A stretch of 64,000 nucleotides of DNA from assembly GCA_020975405.1 (NCBI GenBank), contig JAIOWQ010000002.1:2914001-2978000 (forward strand), read 5' to 3'. The position numbers and the translations under genes are program-made. Source of the DNA: Keithomyces neogunnii (lineage: Eukaryota > Ascomycota > Sordariomycetes > Hypocreales > Clavicipitaceae). Position 1 is the first letter of the stretch; every line of letters begins with the position of its first letter. Under the pieces are notes generated by a model. It was given only the letters and a program-made list of their open reading frames with translations, was not told where the DNA came from and ran no database searches. This document shows positions 1 to 9,004 of the stretch, piece by piece.

Positions 1-110
1 GCAGCGGTGCACAGCGATGAGTGTTGGGCGACAGCGTTCACATTGGAATTCCACATCTTTGTAAGGGCACGAACACCTTTTTGGACACTAAATAAAGAGA
101 GTGACGCCTT

Positions 111-786
111 TCACAACCAAATCGCCAGGGGAAGGATTCGCGAGGCCTTGGCAATACTTGACTTCAAAGTTGACTTAACGGTGTTCTGTTCGGCCGCTAA
201 AACTGTGTACGAAGCTTCCTGCATAGCACCGAGAGCAAATTCCAACCTTTGCTTCTTTACAGACGCACCCCCATGCGTTGACAACCCCAATTGTTCCAAC
301 AATTCGCTCACGCGAGCTGCTAGAATTATCCACCGGTTAGCACCTCAGCCCAATCTACCAGATTGGTATAACTCACTAGGCATGGTATCAAGTTCCTCTA
401 AAGTCACCGACGTTCCCTCAACTAACTTACCCGTAACAGGGTTACGTAACGGAGCCAGCTCCACCCCCTGGTGACAAACACGGGCATTATACGCCAAAGC
501 CTGAACATTCTGCTGGCTAATTATAGACCACAGGCCGTATGTAGGAAAAGTGCACAAGCACTTACCTGACCAAGGTCAAATTCTCCCGAGTAGTAAGCCG
601 CTCCGCCACTGTTTCGAGGCTCCTTTCCAAGGTTCGTCGTAAATTACCCATCTCATCGATAACGTTGTCGAGTCTCGCCGCATCCTATGGCGCTAACGTG
701 GTAGGACCAGAGCGTACCTCCTGGGCAAGCAAGTGTAATGCTGCCGCAGCACGAAGAAAACTAGGCTGATCTAATGCACTCTCCAT
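111..786 (-). pseudogene. fungal-specific hypothetical gene with one in-frame stop
   Basis: Three exons fit on the minus strand: 786-566, 516-359 and 316-111, with donors GTAAGT and GTAGAT and a GCTAAC branch site in the second intron. The start is taken as the ATG at 786 (MESALDQPSF); an upstream ATG at 936 is in frame but its extension looks like leader. The product would be about 200 aa: a helical N-terminus (FLRAAAALHLLAQEV, then MGNLRRTLERSLETVAERL), then a loop of the type NARVCHQGVELAPLRNP, then a C-terminal helix rich in Glu and Leu. I recognise this general layout from uncharacterised fungal proteins but know no function. The reading frame is broken once, by TAG at 687-685, exactly between conserved blocks. 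A CAG to TAG change, the RIP-type transition, would explain it. The second intron would be only 42 bp, so its acceptor is uncertain. It could be a recently killed gene or one using a later start (M at the MGNLRR block). Confidence 0.55.
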
Positions 787-1705
787 GGTGTATGGTAGTG
801 TAGTTTTGTTAAAAAAACAGTGGGAGAAATCTCCGACCAAATACAACGCGCCCGACGCGCTTGGGTACACAGCGACTAAAACGTGAAGCTCCAGAAGGGT
901 GTCGCCGTAAAAGTCTTGGCAATCTTCCCAGACCATGAAGGCAGGAACGGGCTAACCACAAATGGCTTTTTATTTTGAGAGAGGGAGCTTCATCTCTATA
1001 TTTAAAGAAGGAAATTATATATTATATATAAGGAAAATATATCTATATCTTTAGATTTATTTATTTTAATTTTATAATATTTTATATTATAATAATACTA
1101 GATTTCGAGTACTGGGGTAGATTACTCCACTCTATCCTTACTTTTTACTGGAAGACTTCCTTGTGTCCTAAATCTCCTCCTATAGAATGTACTCTTGTGC
1201 CCCCACCAGCACTCTCTCATTGGCTGCAGGCCCCCTGTCAGGTAGTCGAAGTTACAACAATTCAGGGTTATATTGTATGTATTGTACTTGGAGGAGGTGG
1301 TGCTGGACTTACATTGTGGCCAGGCTTCAAGAACGTGAAATTCGACAACTGGTCATTCGATGAATTCAACAGAAAAAAGTTGCCGCGTCTCGCCACGGTA
1401 ACCACACGGATGCTACACACCGCCGCCAATGTCGAATCTAGCAGTTCTGTCACACGTAGCGCACACGAAGATGGGTGCAGAAGATATTATAAAAAGCCTT
1501 GATTTTCTACATATGAAATTGACTGTGTGCGCCTCGATTTATAGAGGGCGCCGGTCCCTGTGCGTCGGGCGCGCTGATTCAATAATCCGAGCGCAGGGTG
1601 CTTGATGCACAGCGCCTTTTGGCACACGTGCCAGTGACTGGTGAACAGCCGCCCGAGTTCTTTCTGTTTGTGTTTTTAGACGCGGCGGTGCCATAGTCGT
1701 CAATA

Positions 1706-1776
1706 AAATAGCCTAGGATGCTGCCGACTTGGTCGGCATCCTAGGCGCAGGCAAAGCTGCGGTAGCCAGGCTATTT
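1706..1776. repeat. hairpin / short foldback with 8-bp terminal inverted repeats
   Basis: GCCTAGGATG (1711-1720) pairs with CATCCTAGGC (1737-1746) and CCGAC (1724-1728) with GTCGG (1732-1736), giving a tight hairpin with a 3-base loop. A wider pair, AAATAGCC (1706-1713) and GGCTATTT (1769-1776), encloses it. This could be a very small foldback element or a chance palindrome cluster. No coding content. Confidence 0.5.
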
Positions 1777-2020
1777 CTGTTTTAATCACTCTTTTAGCTC
1801 TTTGGCTCTTTTGGCTCTCTCTTATAAATTCTTCATTAATTATAAAGTGGCATTGTGTGTTTTTCCCCTCTGGGCCCTGCCTGCAGCGCTGCACCCCTCA
1901 ACACCACGATGCGCCTGCTAAAAGCATCACTAACTTGGTACGTACCTTAAATTCCTTGTTATCTAATCGCTAATAAGTATTTAAAAGTTATCAGCTATAT
2001 TATTAGATTTATTTTAAATA

Positions 2021-2110
2021 GGCAAAGCGGGCAGCTGCAGCCTGCGGAACTGCCTCTTCACTTGCCTTTGTTCCGCATTCACGCAAAACTCAGGCAAGCA
2101 CCGCTTTGCC
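2021..2110. repeat. small foldback element (MITE-like) with nested inverted repeats
   Basis: GGCAAAGCGG (2021-2030) is the exact reverse complement of CCGCTTTGCC (2101-2110). Inside, TGCGGAAC (2043-2050) is the reverse complement of GTTCCGCA (2070-2077). The outer repeats are bounded by TA on the left and TGA on the right, so no clear target duplication is seen. At 90 bp it is too small to code for anything; a miniature inverted-repeat element is the simplest reading. Confidence 0.5.
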
Positions 2111-2486
2111 TGATAAATGTAGCTCCAGCAGAGGCTGGTCACGTGGGTACCCCCGAGTCAAGTAAACAATCTGGTAAATATAGGTACCTCATAAGCTGCT
2201 TAATATGTGGGCGAATTGCGGATATTAATGTGCTCTAGGGAATAATTACTTTGGTTAATCGGCTTCAAATAATTAATCAGGACAAAAGGCCGTGCAATCT
2301 TATTAGCAGTTGAAGTCTGGTCATGATTGTAAAGCTGCGGAACATGCCGCTGGTTAGAGGGCGCGAGGCTCGAGTGGGGCTGAAACTTGGTCGCGGAACA
2401 AGGCATAACAGTGCAAATAAAACATGTGGGATTGGACGGGCACGGGATTAACCATATGTCATACCTAGAATAACCCATATGTCTGG

Positions 2487-2494
2487 TATATAAG
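2487..2494 (+). promoter_or_regulatory. TATA-box-like sequence
   Basis: TATATAAG lies about 180 bp upstream of the ATG at 2666 that opens the decayed gene. Its position suits a surviving promoter of that gene. A motif this short is weak evidence on its own. Confidence 0.35.
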
Positions 2495-2665
2495 GGGGTC
2501 TAACGACGGCTAGAAATGTGGCGTGGCCATGCCCAATTTTAATCTGACACCCTGCCATTAATAGGACTAATATGAGAGAAGAATACACTTTTCTCCACCT
2601 CATCTTCAACCTCCTCAACTCCAACTCATGTCTTCCCCATATCCGGCTTCGCCTCCAGCAACAAG

Positions 2666-3440
2666 ATGGTCCGCGTCACATCACAGTTGGCCGAAATGGC
2701 GGGCAAACATGAGCGACCTACTCTAGAGTCAATCCCGCAACTGATCAAGTATCCCATGATGGAGAGGGACCCCCTTGCACACATGGTCAAAAACATGCAA
2801 AATTACTGGCTTCCAAACGTGGGGATTCGTCATATACCGATGCGCGTACTCGGATGATGCCGCATGGCAAAAGTACATGGACGAAATGAAGAAGCAGGTA
2901 CAAAGCAGCCTGGAAAAGGAAGACATGGATGGCCTGCTTTGCAGTACCTACAGTACACGGTGATTGAGGATCCTAGCCTGCACGGCGCATCCAAGAATGA
3001 CGTTCGGAAACGGTTCCGGCGGTGGGTTGGCTGTGAGGTTGGCTGTGACCCTTTTGCGCGACGACATTGGGGTGCAAGTTGAATATGCAAAGCAAATTGG
3101 CATTGGTCGATTTAGCCACTGCATTGCCGTTGACCAAAAGTGTCTCGATACGAGGCCTGGCGAGATGCGGGAGAGGAGGGACGCAACCCTTTCGTCGCGT
3201 GCGCGGTTGTTGATGTTGCGTGCACAGTTTCTGAGGGGCCGACTGGATATCCCGAGATTGAGGGTTGCACCAGGTACAATCCTGGGTGGATGTACCTCGG
3301 CCTCGACTGCATACCGGGTCTCTATAACCTGCTGAGTTGCAGTGGTCTGGGAGAATACCCAGATGGCCATGCGAGGCCGCCGCTCATATCCAGGCCAAAA
3401 TCGAGGTTGCTCCATGCCTACTTAGGTTCTCGACGCTGCG
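2666..3440 (+). pseudogene. frameshifted relic of a fungal-specific hypothetical family
   Basis: Blocks typical of one uncharacterised fungal protein family appear in order but in different frames: WGFVIYRCAYSDDAAW plus a following helix (about 2815-2940), then TVIEDPSLHGAS and DVRKRFRRWV (about 2955-3030), then FSHCIAVDQKCLD (about 3105-3150), then GYPEIEGCTRYNPGWM and GLYNLLS (about 3245-3335). At least three single-base frame changes are needed to link them, and no GT..AG introns of normal length lie at the breaks. The N-terminal ATG at 2666 is also in a different frame from the first conserved block. The family's function is unknown to me. A run of sequencing indels would look the same, but several in 700 bp, with clean neighbours, makes gene decay likelier. 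Confidence 0.7.
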
Positions 3441-4471
3441 GCAGCACCAAATACTCGGCTCCTTTTACTGTGTGCAATTGCCATGTACAAGTACTCGCCT
3501 CAAGAATGTCTGGCCCCTCCCGTCGTTGGCTGATAGCCTCGGAGCAATCTTCGGTGACAGAATCGCACTCGTCCGGGTCGGTACTGTAGTCTGCTTCGGA
3601 GTCCATCCCGCACTTTATATGTTGACCTAATTATTCAGTAGATTGTACGGGTCTCTGGCTAGGTATTACTACTGCGTCGGTGCTTCTGCTGCTCAAGGCC
3701 GGTACATTAGCGGTATACACCCGATGTTACTATTAAAAATGGTAGTAATGGTTACGCATCAACAGACTGCGCAGCCGGATCTCCCTGCATTAATGCGACC
3801 GAACACCACTGTCATGCATATGTTCCTTATGTGAAATATAGCAGACTTGTGCGGAGTAAATCTCGCCATCATTCTATAACAGACTTGTTCAAACTTGGCA
3901 TCAGACAGCCAGGCAACATGTATTATTTGTTGCCATACGCAATGGTTATGAAGGAGACGCACATATAATTCCACGACTGTAATGCAGGTATATGAATACC
4001 GTGAGGATTGGCTTAGTTATCCTCCATCTACTCGAACCAATATATACGAAAGGATGCGTTCCATCACTTCCCCATCATGACTACCAGGCCACTGGATGCC
4101 TGAAAGAAGGTTAGGTATCAAGCTTTTAGAGGATACGGCTAGGCAAGTGTTTTAGGAAAGCATGAGGGGAAGCTTCCGCCCCAGCAACTGCACAACAGCT
4201 GAGCTGACGGCGAGTTCTAACACAAAGACAAGTTTCAGAATAAAAAAGAGGCACAAGCTTCCAGCATGCTTTGACAATTTACCCAAGAGCTAATTTGAAT
4301 ATACTTTTGACTGCGCCTTTGAACATTATTCCGATACAACACATTTTCCAGCAGTCACCAGTCCCTCGCAGCACCTTGAGGTAACGTTGAAAATTTCACG
4401 AGCCTAGAGTACCAAGTTAGGACATTCCCGGGAGATGCATGGATACTGGGCCGGGATGCTGACCTGGTTCA
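3441..4471. other. gene-free spacer
   Basis: Nothing recognised on either strand. The open frames present are short and lack domain-like composition. The left part may be trailing sequence of the decayed gene at 2666-3440. Confidence 0.5.
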
Positions 4472-4786
4472 TCAATTTCGAATGTAGCATAATCCGTCAG
4501 CGCCACAGAAAGTGGTAGCTGGCAGGCAACACTGACGTGCGCAGCACTTGTTGTAACGGCAGCAATAGCCGTTGCATAGGTAAGGGTAACCTGGCTCGCA
4601 CAATCTGGCGTGGAGCTTTCGAGACTCCGAGTCGGCCTGAAGAGACTTGTCCCCTGAGCTGGTGAACAGGTTGCCGGGCAAAGTGGCGGTGTCAATGATG
4701 GGCAGCGTGGCAAGCTCTTCCCCGGCCCGCGGGTTCACAGCAGCCATGGTGCCAAAAACAGGCAGAGCAAGGACAAGAGGTCTCAT
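4472..4786 (-). CDS. small secreted cysteine-rich protein (effector-like)
   Basis: Single exon, 104 aa. The N-terminus MRPLVLALPVFGTMAAV is a short signal peptide with cleavage likely near residues 16-22. The middle (about 23-65) is low in cysteine and rich in Thr, Ser and Leu, like a propeptide or linker. The last 45 residues hold all ten cysteines, in the order LCEP, YLCN, GYCC, NKCC, RQCC, TFCG and LCYI, with the motif FCGADGLCY near the end. That spacing (CC-x3-CC-x2-CC, then CGADGxCY) recurs in small secreted fungal proteins and suggests five disulphides. Secretion and disulphide bonding follow from the sequence; a role towards a host or competitor is inference. It stands alone, with over 1 kb of spacer on either side, as effector-type genes often do. 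A second open frame overlaps on the same strand (4417-4713) and is taken as a shadow because it lacks a signal peptide. Confidence 0.82.
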   Translation of the reverse strand: MRPLVLALPVFGTMAAVNPRAGEELATLPIIDTATLPGNLFTSSGDKSLQADSESRKLHARLCEPGYPYLCNGYCCRYNKCCARQCCLPATTFCGADGLCYIRN

Positions 4787-6312
4787 TATGACGATGCGTA
4801 AATGGTGCGAATTTTGCAGCTCCCAGTCGGTGTGGTGAATGTGACTGAAGGATTTGAAATTGCAAAGGCTATCTATCCTTTCTTATAATGCATGGCCAAG
4901 CGGCACCGAAGACTACAAGGGCTTCAATAGGACGTACTAGAGCCCCCGTATCTGCCAAAAAAATACGATGTGTGGATTGGGAGAGTACTGTCTCACCCAA
5001 TATGATATAGATCGCCATACGAGGCTGACCTTGTTTTGTCCGGCTGACCACCCGTTGTAATACAGATCGTCGGACAAGGCTTGCTTCCTCTCAGCTCGGG
5101 TATCAATTTGGCTGCTTGCACTCTGCATACCGCATGGATCAACATCTGCCGTCTCACGAGCCTTGATATCGCGGGGACCGGCATTCTGACCTTGGGCACC
5201 CGATGTGGACGGGCATCATACCCAACTAAGCCACTTTTAGTATTGGTCAAGTTTTGTGTTAGACATGTGGTCATCATGACCAGCCGATGGCTAGCGGGCT
5301 CCACAGGGCTTGCGACTCGTTGTGTCAGCAATGGCAGTTTAAATTATGGCTCTTTTTGTTGGCTTACTGCTCTCCCCGGATTGTCCAATCGACCCACCAT
5401 GAGTAACCAGCCGAGATGCATCTGACAGGACACCATCCCTACTCCGTCCAGTGATCTGAAACCACGATATTGCAATTTGAACCCGCTGAATGTCTCAATG
5501 GCAGATTGATGGGACAGGTACCATGTTGGGTAATGGGGCTAGATTGTTTTCGACCATGTAGAATCTGGGACTGTCCTTTTAACGACTTGCATGGCATGTG
5601 GAGCCCGTCTTGACGGCTTTGTCGGAAACCGGTGCTAGGACCCGGGTTTTGACTCGATTGAGCTATGTTGCCTAGGCGTTATAAATCTATCCAGAGACAC
5701 CCGACGCAGCCAATACAACATCCGACTCTTACAATTTGGAAGCAGAGTTCTGTACTTGAACCTAACCCTTGGCCCAGATCCAAAGTGCCGAGACCGTTTT
5801 TATTGGGAATGAGAATATGAGCAAAAGGGTTTGTACAGAGACGGTGCCTTTTGTGTTGAATATGAATCAACTTTGCCCTGTCGAGTCTATAGACTAGTAG
5901 TACCTCGGCTATTAGACCTTTCCGACTCGGAGAAAGGAGCTTCGAGGCTCGACTAACCCTCTTTGTGCTGGACTACAAACGCATACATCGCACGTACTCT
6001 TGCAGCTCTCAAACCTCAGGCATCTCTCCAAGTGCCGTAGCTTTAATAATAAATTGATGATTTTAGACATGGCCCTTCAATTCATGCGGCTAGATGGCTA
6101 GATTTCAGGTGAACTTTCCCTTTTGGCTATATACTTTGTTCAATATATTTGCCATGTTGTCGGGTTTCGGTACTGTGTATGTCATTGGGGTTTGGCGTGG
6201 TTTGTGTCTCGCTAGCTTATAGAGCTGACCAGGGCTAATATCTCATCCTCGTGCTAATATGCTCTTCTTCCCCTGCATCAATCGTGAAACGTGTCTTCGT
6301 ACCTGTAGACGC
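4787..6312. other. gene-free spacer
   Basis: Holds the promoter of the cysteine-rich protein at its left end and the 3' flank of the membrane-protein gene at its right. Open frames at 4993-5425 overlap on both strands and carry no recognisable motif. I see no RNA gene or repeat. Confidence 0.5.
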
Positions 6313-7165
6313 TCAGGTAGTTCTGTAGGTAGAGTTCTGTGGCGGAACACTATCCAACTGCGCGGCATAGCCACTGCCTTCAAGCTCTACTGGTTCCATT
6401 CGAGGTGCCTGGTATACAGCCACGGGCAGGTCAAAGTTCTTTTGCTCGCCAAAAGGAGCCACCTCGGCGTGTCTCTTGCGGTACCGCTTGAAGATCAAGG
6501 CTCCAAAAGCACCCAAAGCCAGCAGGCCACCAACAGCTCCCCCAACAGCTCCTCCAATCACAGCCCCGCTGGGGCCTCCTGCAGCGGAATGAGAGGCGCC
6601 GTCAGATTCAGTATTGGTTGGCGTCGGCACAGCCGTCGTCGAAGATGAAGCACTGGGGGTGGTGGGCGGAGGTATTTTGGTCGTGGAATCGCTGGGACTC
6701 GCGGCGGCCGTGACATTAAAGTAGTGGCACTTGGCGACAATGTTGCCCTTTGGAGTGGGATATATCGCGAGGTAGAGTATTGCGAGCCCGTCTTTGTCGA
6801 GGGTGTCCTGAGCCGCAGGTATTCCCTGTAGATTGACAGTCCAATCGTAACTGCCGTTTGTCATATTAGCTGGAAGCGAGTTAGCGGCTTCGGGAATGAA
6901 CAATGGCAGGAGGGATCAACATACGACTCAAGTCTAGCGAATATGCCAACCCATCCTTTTCGCCGGGTGTTGGGAAAAACAGCTGCACATTGACTGCTTC
7001 GAGATCGGTTTTCCAGCGTATGCGCATCCGCTCACCAGTGCGATACTGGGGGTTGTCGCGATAATCCCGAAAGTCTCCATCACCTGGCGGGCTGAGAAAC
7101 TTGGAGTTTGCCTGCGCACCTATACGCGCCACCAGGAGAAGCAAGACCAGTGAAAGCCCCAGCAT
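6313..7165 (-). CDS. single-pass membrane protein with Ser/Thr-rich stalk
   Basis: Two exons, 7165-6925 and 6869-6313, joined by a 55-bp intron (GTATGT donor, GCTAAC branch site, TTCCAG acceptor), giving 265 aa. The start is the ATG at 7165 (MLGLSLVLLLLVARIGAQA), which gives a clean signal peptide; an in-frame ATG 39 bp upstream would bury it. The ectodomain (about 20-135) has the block FRDYRDNPQYRTGERMRI and NxT/NxS glycosylation sites. Residues 136-180 are rich in Ser, Thr and Pro. A glycine-rich transmembrane helix (about 182-206, GAVIGGAVGGAVGG...) follows, then a basic stop-transfer KRYRKRH and a short cytosolic tail ending in YRTT. The layout is that of fungal plasma-membrane wall-sensor-like proteins (signal peptide, S/T stalk, one helix, short tail), but no WSC or other named domain is visible. 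Function unknown. Confidence 0.85.
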
Positions 7166-9004
7166 TGTCCCCTTTTCGACAATGTGGCATAAAGCTGAGA
7201 TCAAATGAAGGATTTTGGCGCAAATGCCTCAGTTTGCTCATGGAAATGACCAGAGGGTTCCCCTCCGATCGAGGTGTGTATCAGATCAGGATTCAGGAGT
7301 TGGGACTTTGACCATCATGCACGGCGGTCAGGTGACCAGAGTGCGCTGGTTGGTGCCCTTGCGTGCACACGCCTGCACACGGTCTATTTCCATAGACGCT
7401 CGTGTTCTGATTTATCGACTTGCGTCATTGCAGCGTTGTCACTCTGGTCTAGCGCAAGCGCCAGCGGCCCGCACTAGTCTGGGAGCCCATGGAGAAACCT
7501 TTGACGGCACAGCCCGAGACGCATGCCTGGTGTCTGATGTTGCCTCCTATTGGCTGGCTATTTCACGCAAGCGCCCGACAGGGAATCCACTTAAGCGACG
7601 GCTACTTCCCGCGCTGAACTTTCAGGCAGGTGGCTGATTCATCAACTTTTTTGGTGTGTTGAGCCGCATTTTTGACCCATCTATCAATTAGAAGCGGCCT
7701 TTGGTATTGAGGGCCTGTGGCTGCTGAATACCTGGCCTGCTAATTGACAACTGATTAATTAGCCCACCGCCTAGGTTATATATATTAACTGTCCCTTCGC
7801 CGCGGCCTCGCGACGATGGCGCCGTTGCGCTAAGCGCCGATGTTTGCCGGTAGAAGCCACAGGAGTCCGCCGACCGAGTTCCCCGCCCGACGGTTAATAT
7901 GAATTTACTTAGCTCGTAAGCCTTGGACGTCTAAGCTGTCCCCGTTCAACTGTTTCGGTCGTGGAACAATCGGAGCGCGGCATGTAATTTCGCGACCTGG
8001 ACTTGGCTTTCCTGGTGGCTCTTATGCGCTCCATGTAGGCTTAGCAACCATAACAGAGTGTGTCTGCAAGGTGCAGCTGATCGCAACCTACCAGGATTTC
8101 GCGCCACGGCGCTTTTGTAAGGGTGCACGGATTCATGCCAGACGACGCAGTACGGAGTACGCGCAGTATCGAATGAGTGCTCCGCATATGTACGGACATT
8201 TAAGCTCCACATGAAACATGGCAGTGGATACCTTTTATGGGGAAATAAAGCACCCTTGAACCGGTTTGGAACCGGCACAAATCTGATGTAGAGGTTGTTC
8301 ACAAGCAATCCATAAAGGGTCTGGTTCGCTTGTGCCTCGCGCCCAGTACATCAGAGGAGCAACTCTTGTCTAGGTCTAATGCGCTTATGCTATTGCTTCC
8401 ACCCTGGCAGCTCATACGCTGTGCTGCCGGAAATGCTGGAAATTAAAGAGCACAAAACCATGAAAGCGGATGCGCTTGTTATGCCACGGCAGAACAGTGG
8501 GGGCTAATACGACACTTGACCAAATCCGGGCAAGGTGGCGTCCATCCCTTTGAAGATCAAGTGGAGACATTAGCAGCTCTTCTAACCAATCAGATAGGAA
8601 TGCATCAAGGCTAAGTGGTAATCTCCGCACAAGTCACAACATTCTTCTGAACTACAATCGCACCTCTGTCCAACACAAATACATCAACGTGCCCTTGCAC
8701 TCATTCACCATGTACAGGGGCTCTGTAGAGTGAAGCGCTGTCCACCAACTTTGGCGCAGTCAAACACATGGCGAAAAGGTGCGGCGCAAACAGCAGTGCC
8801 AGGTCAAAATACTCAAGAGCACTGACCGTGAAAAAAAGGCACAACTCCCATGCGCATGTGCCAGATGACATATAATCCGAATTCGCCTGGGCCAGCTCCT
8901 CACCTCCTAGCCCTCGTGGACAGACTATCCAACAAGTCTATAATCCGCTCCGCCAGCTTCACAATAGTTGGGGTCGCAGGTGGATGATCAAAGTAGCCCT
9001 CAAG
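7166..9004. other. gene-free spacer between divergent genes
   Basis: Divergent promoter space for the minus-strand membrane protein and the plus-strand amidase. Overlapping open frames occur at 7215-7637 and 7946-8308 but have no domain signature. No repeat found. Confidence 0.5.

Larger units (their letters stand above)
937..2486. other. gene-free spacer with AT-rich tract and two foldbacks
   Basis: No convincing coding sequence. About 1008-1110 is almost pure A/T and could be a RIP relic or simply AT-rich spacer. Two foldback structures are listed separately. A plus-strand open frame at 1161-1502 has no recognisable domain, and I do not call it. Confidence 0.5.

Noticed and set aside
4417..4713. 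A 98-codon frame overlapping the cysteine-rich protein on the same strand.
   Set aside because: It has no signal peptide or conserved pattern. The overlapping 104-aa frame has both.
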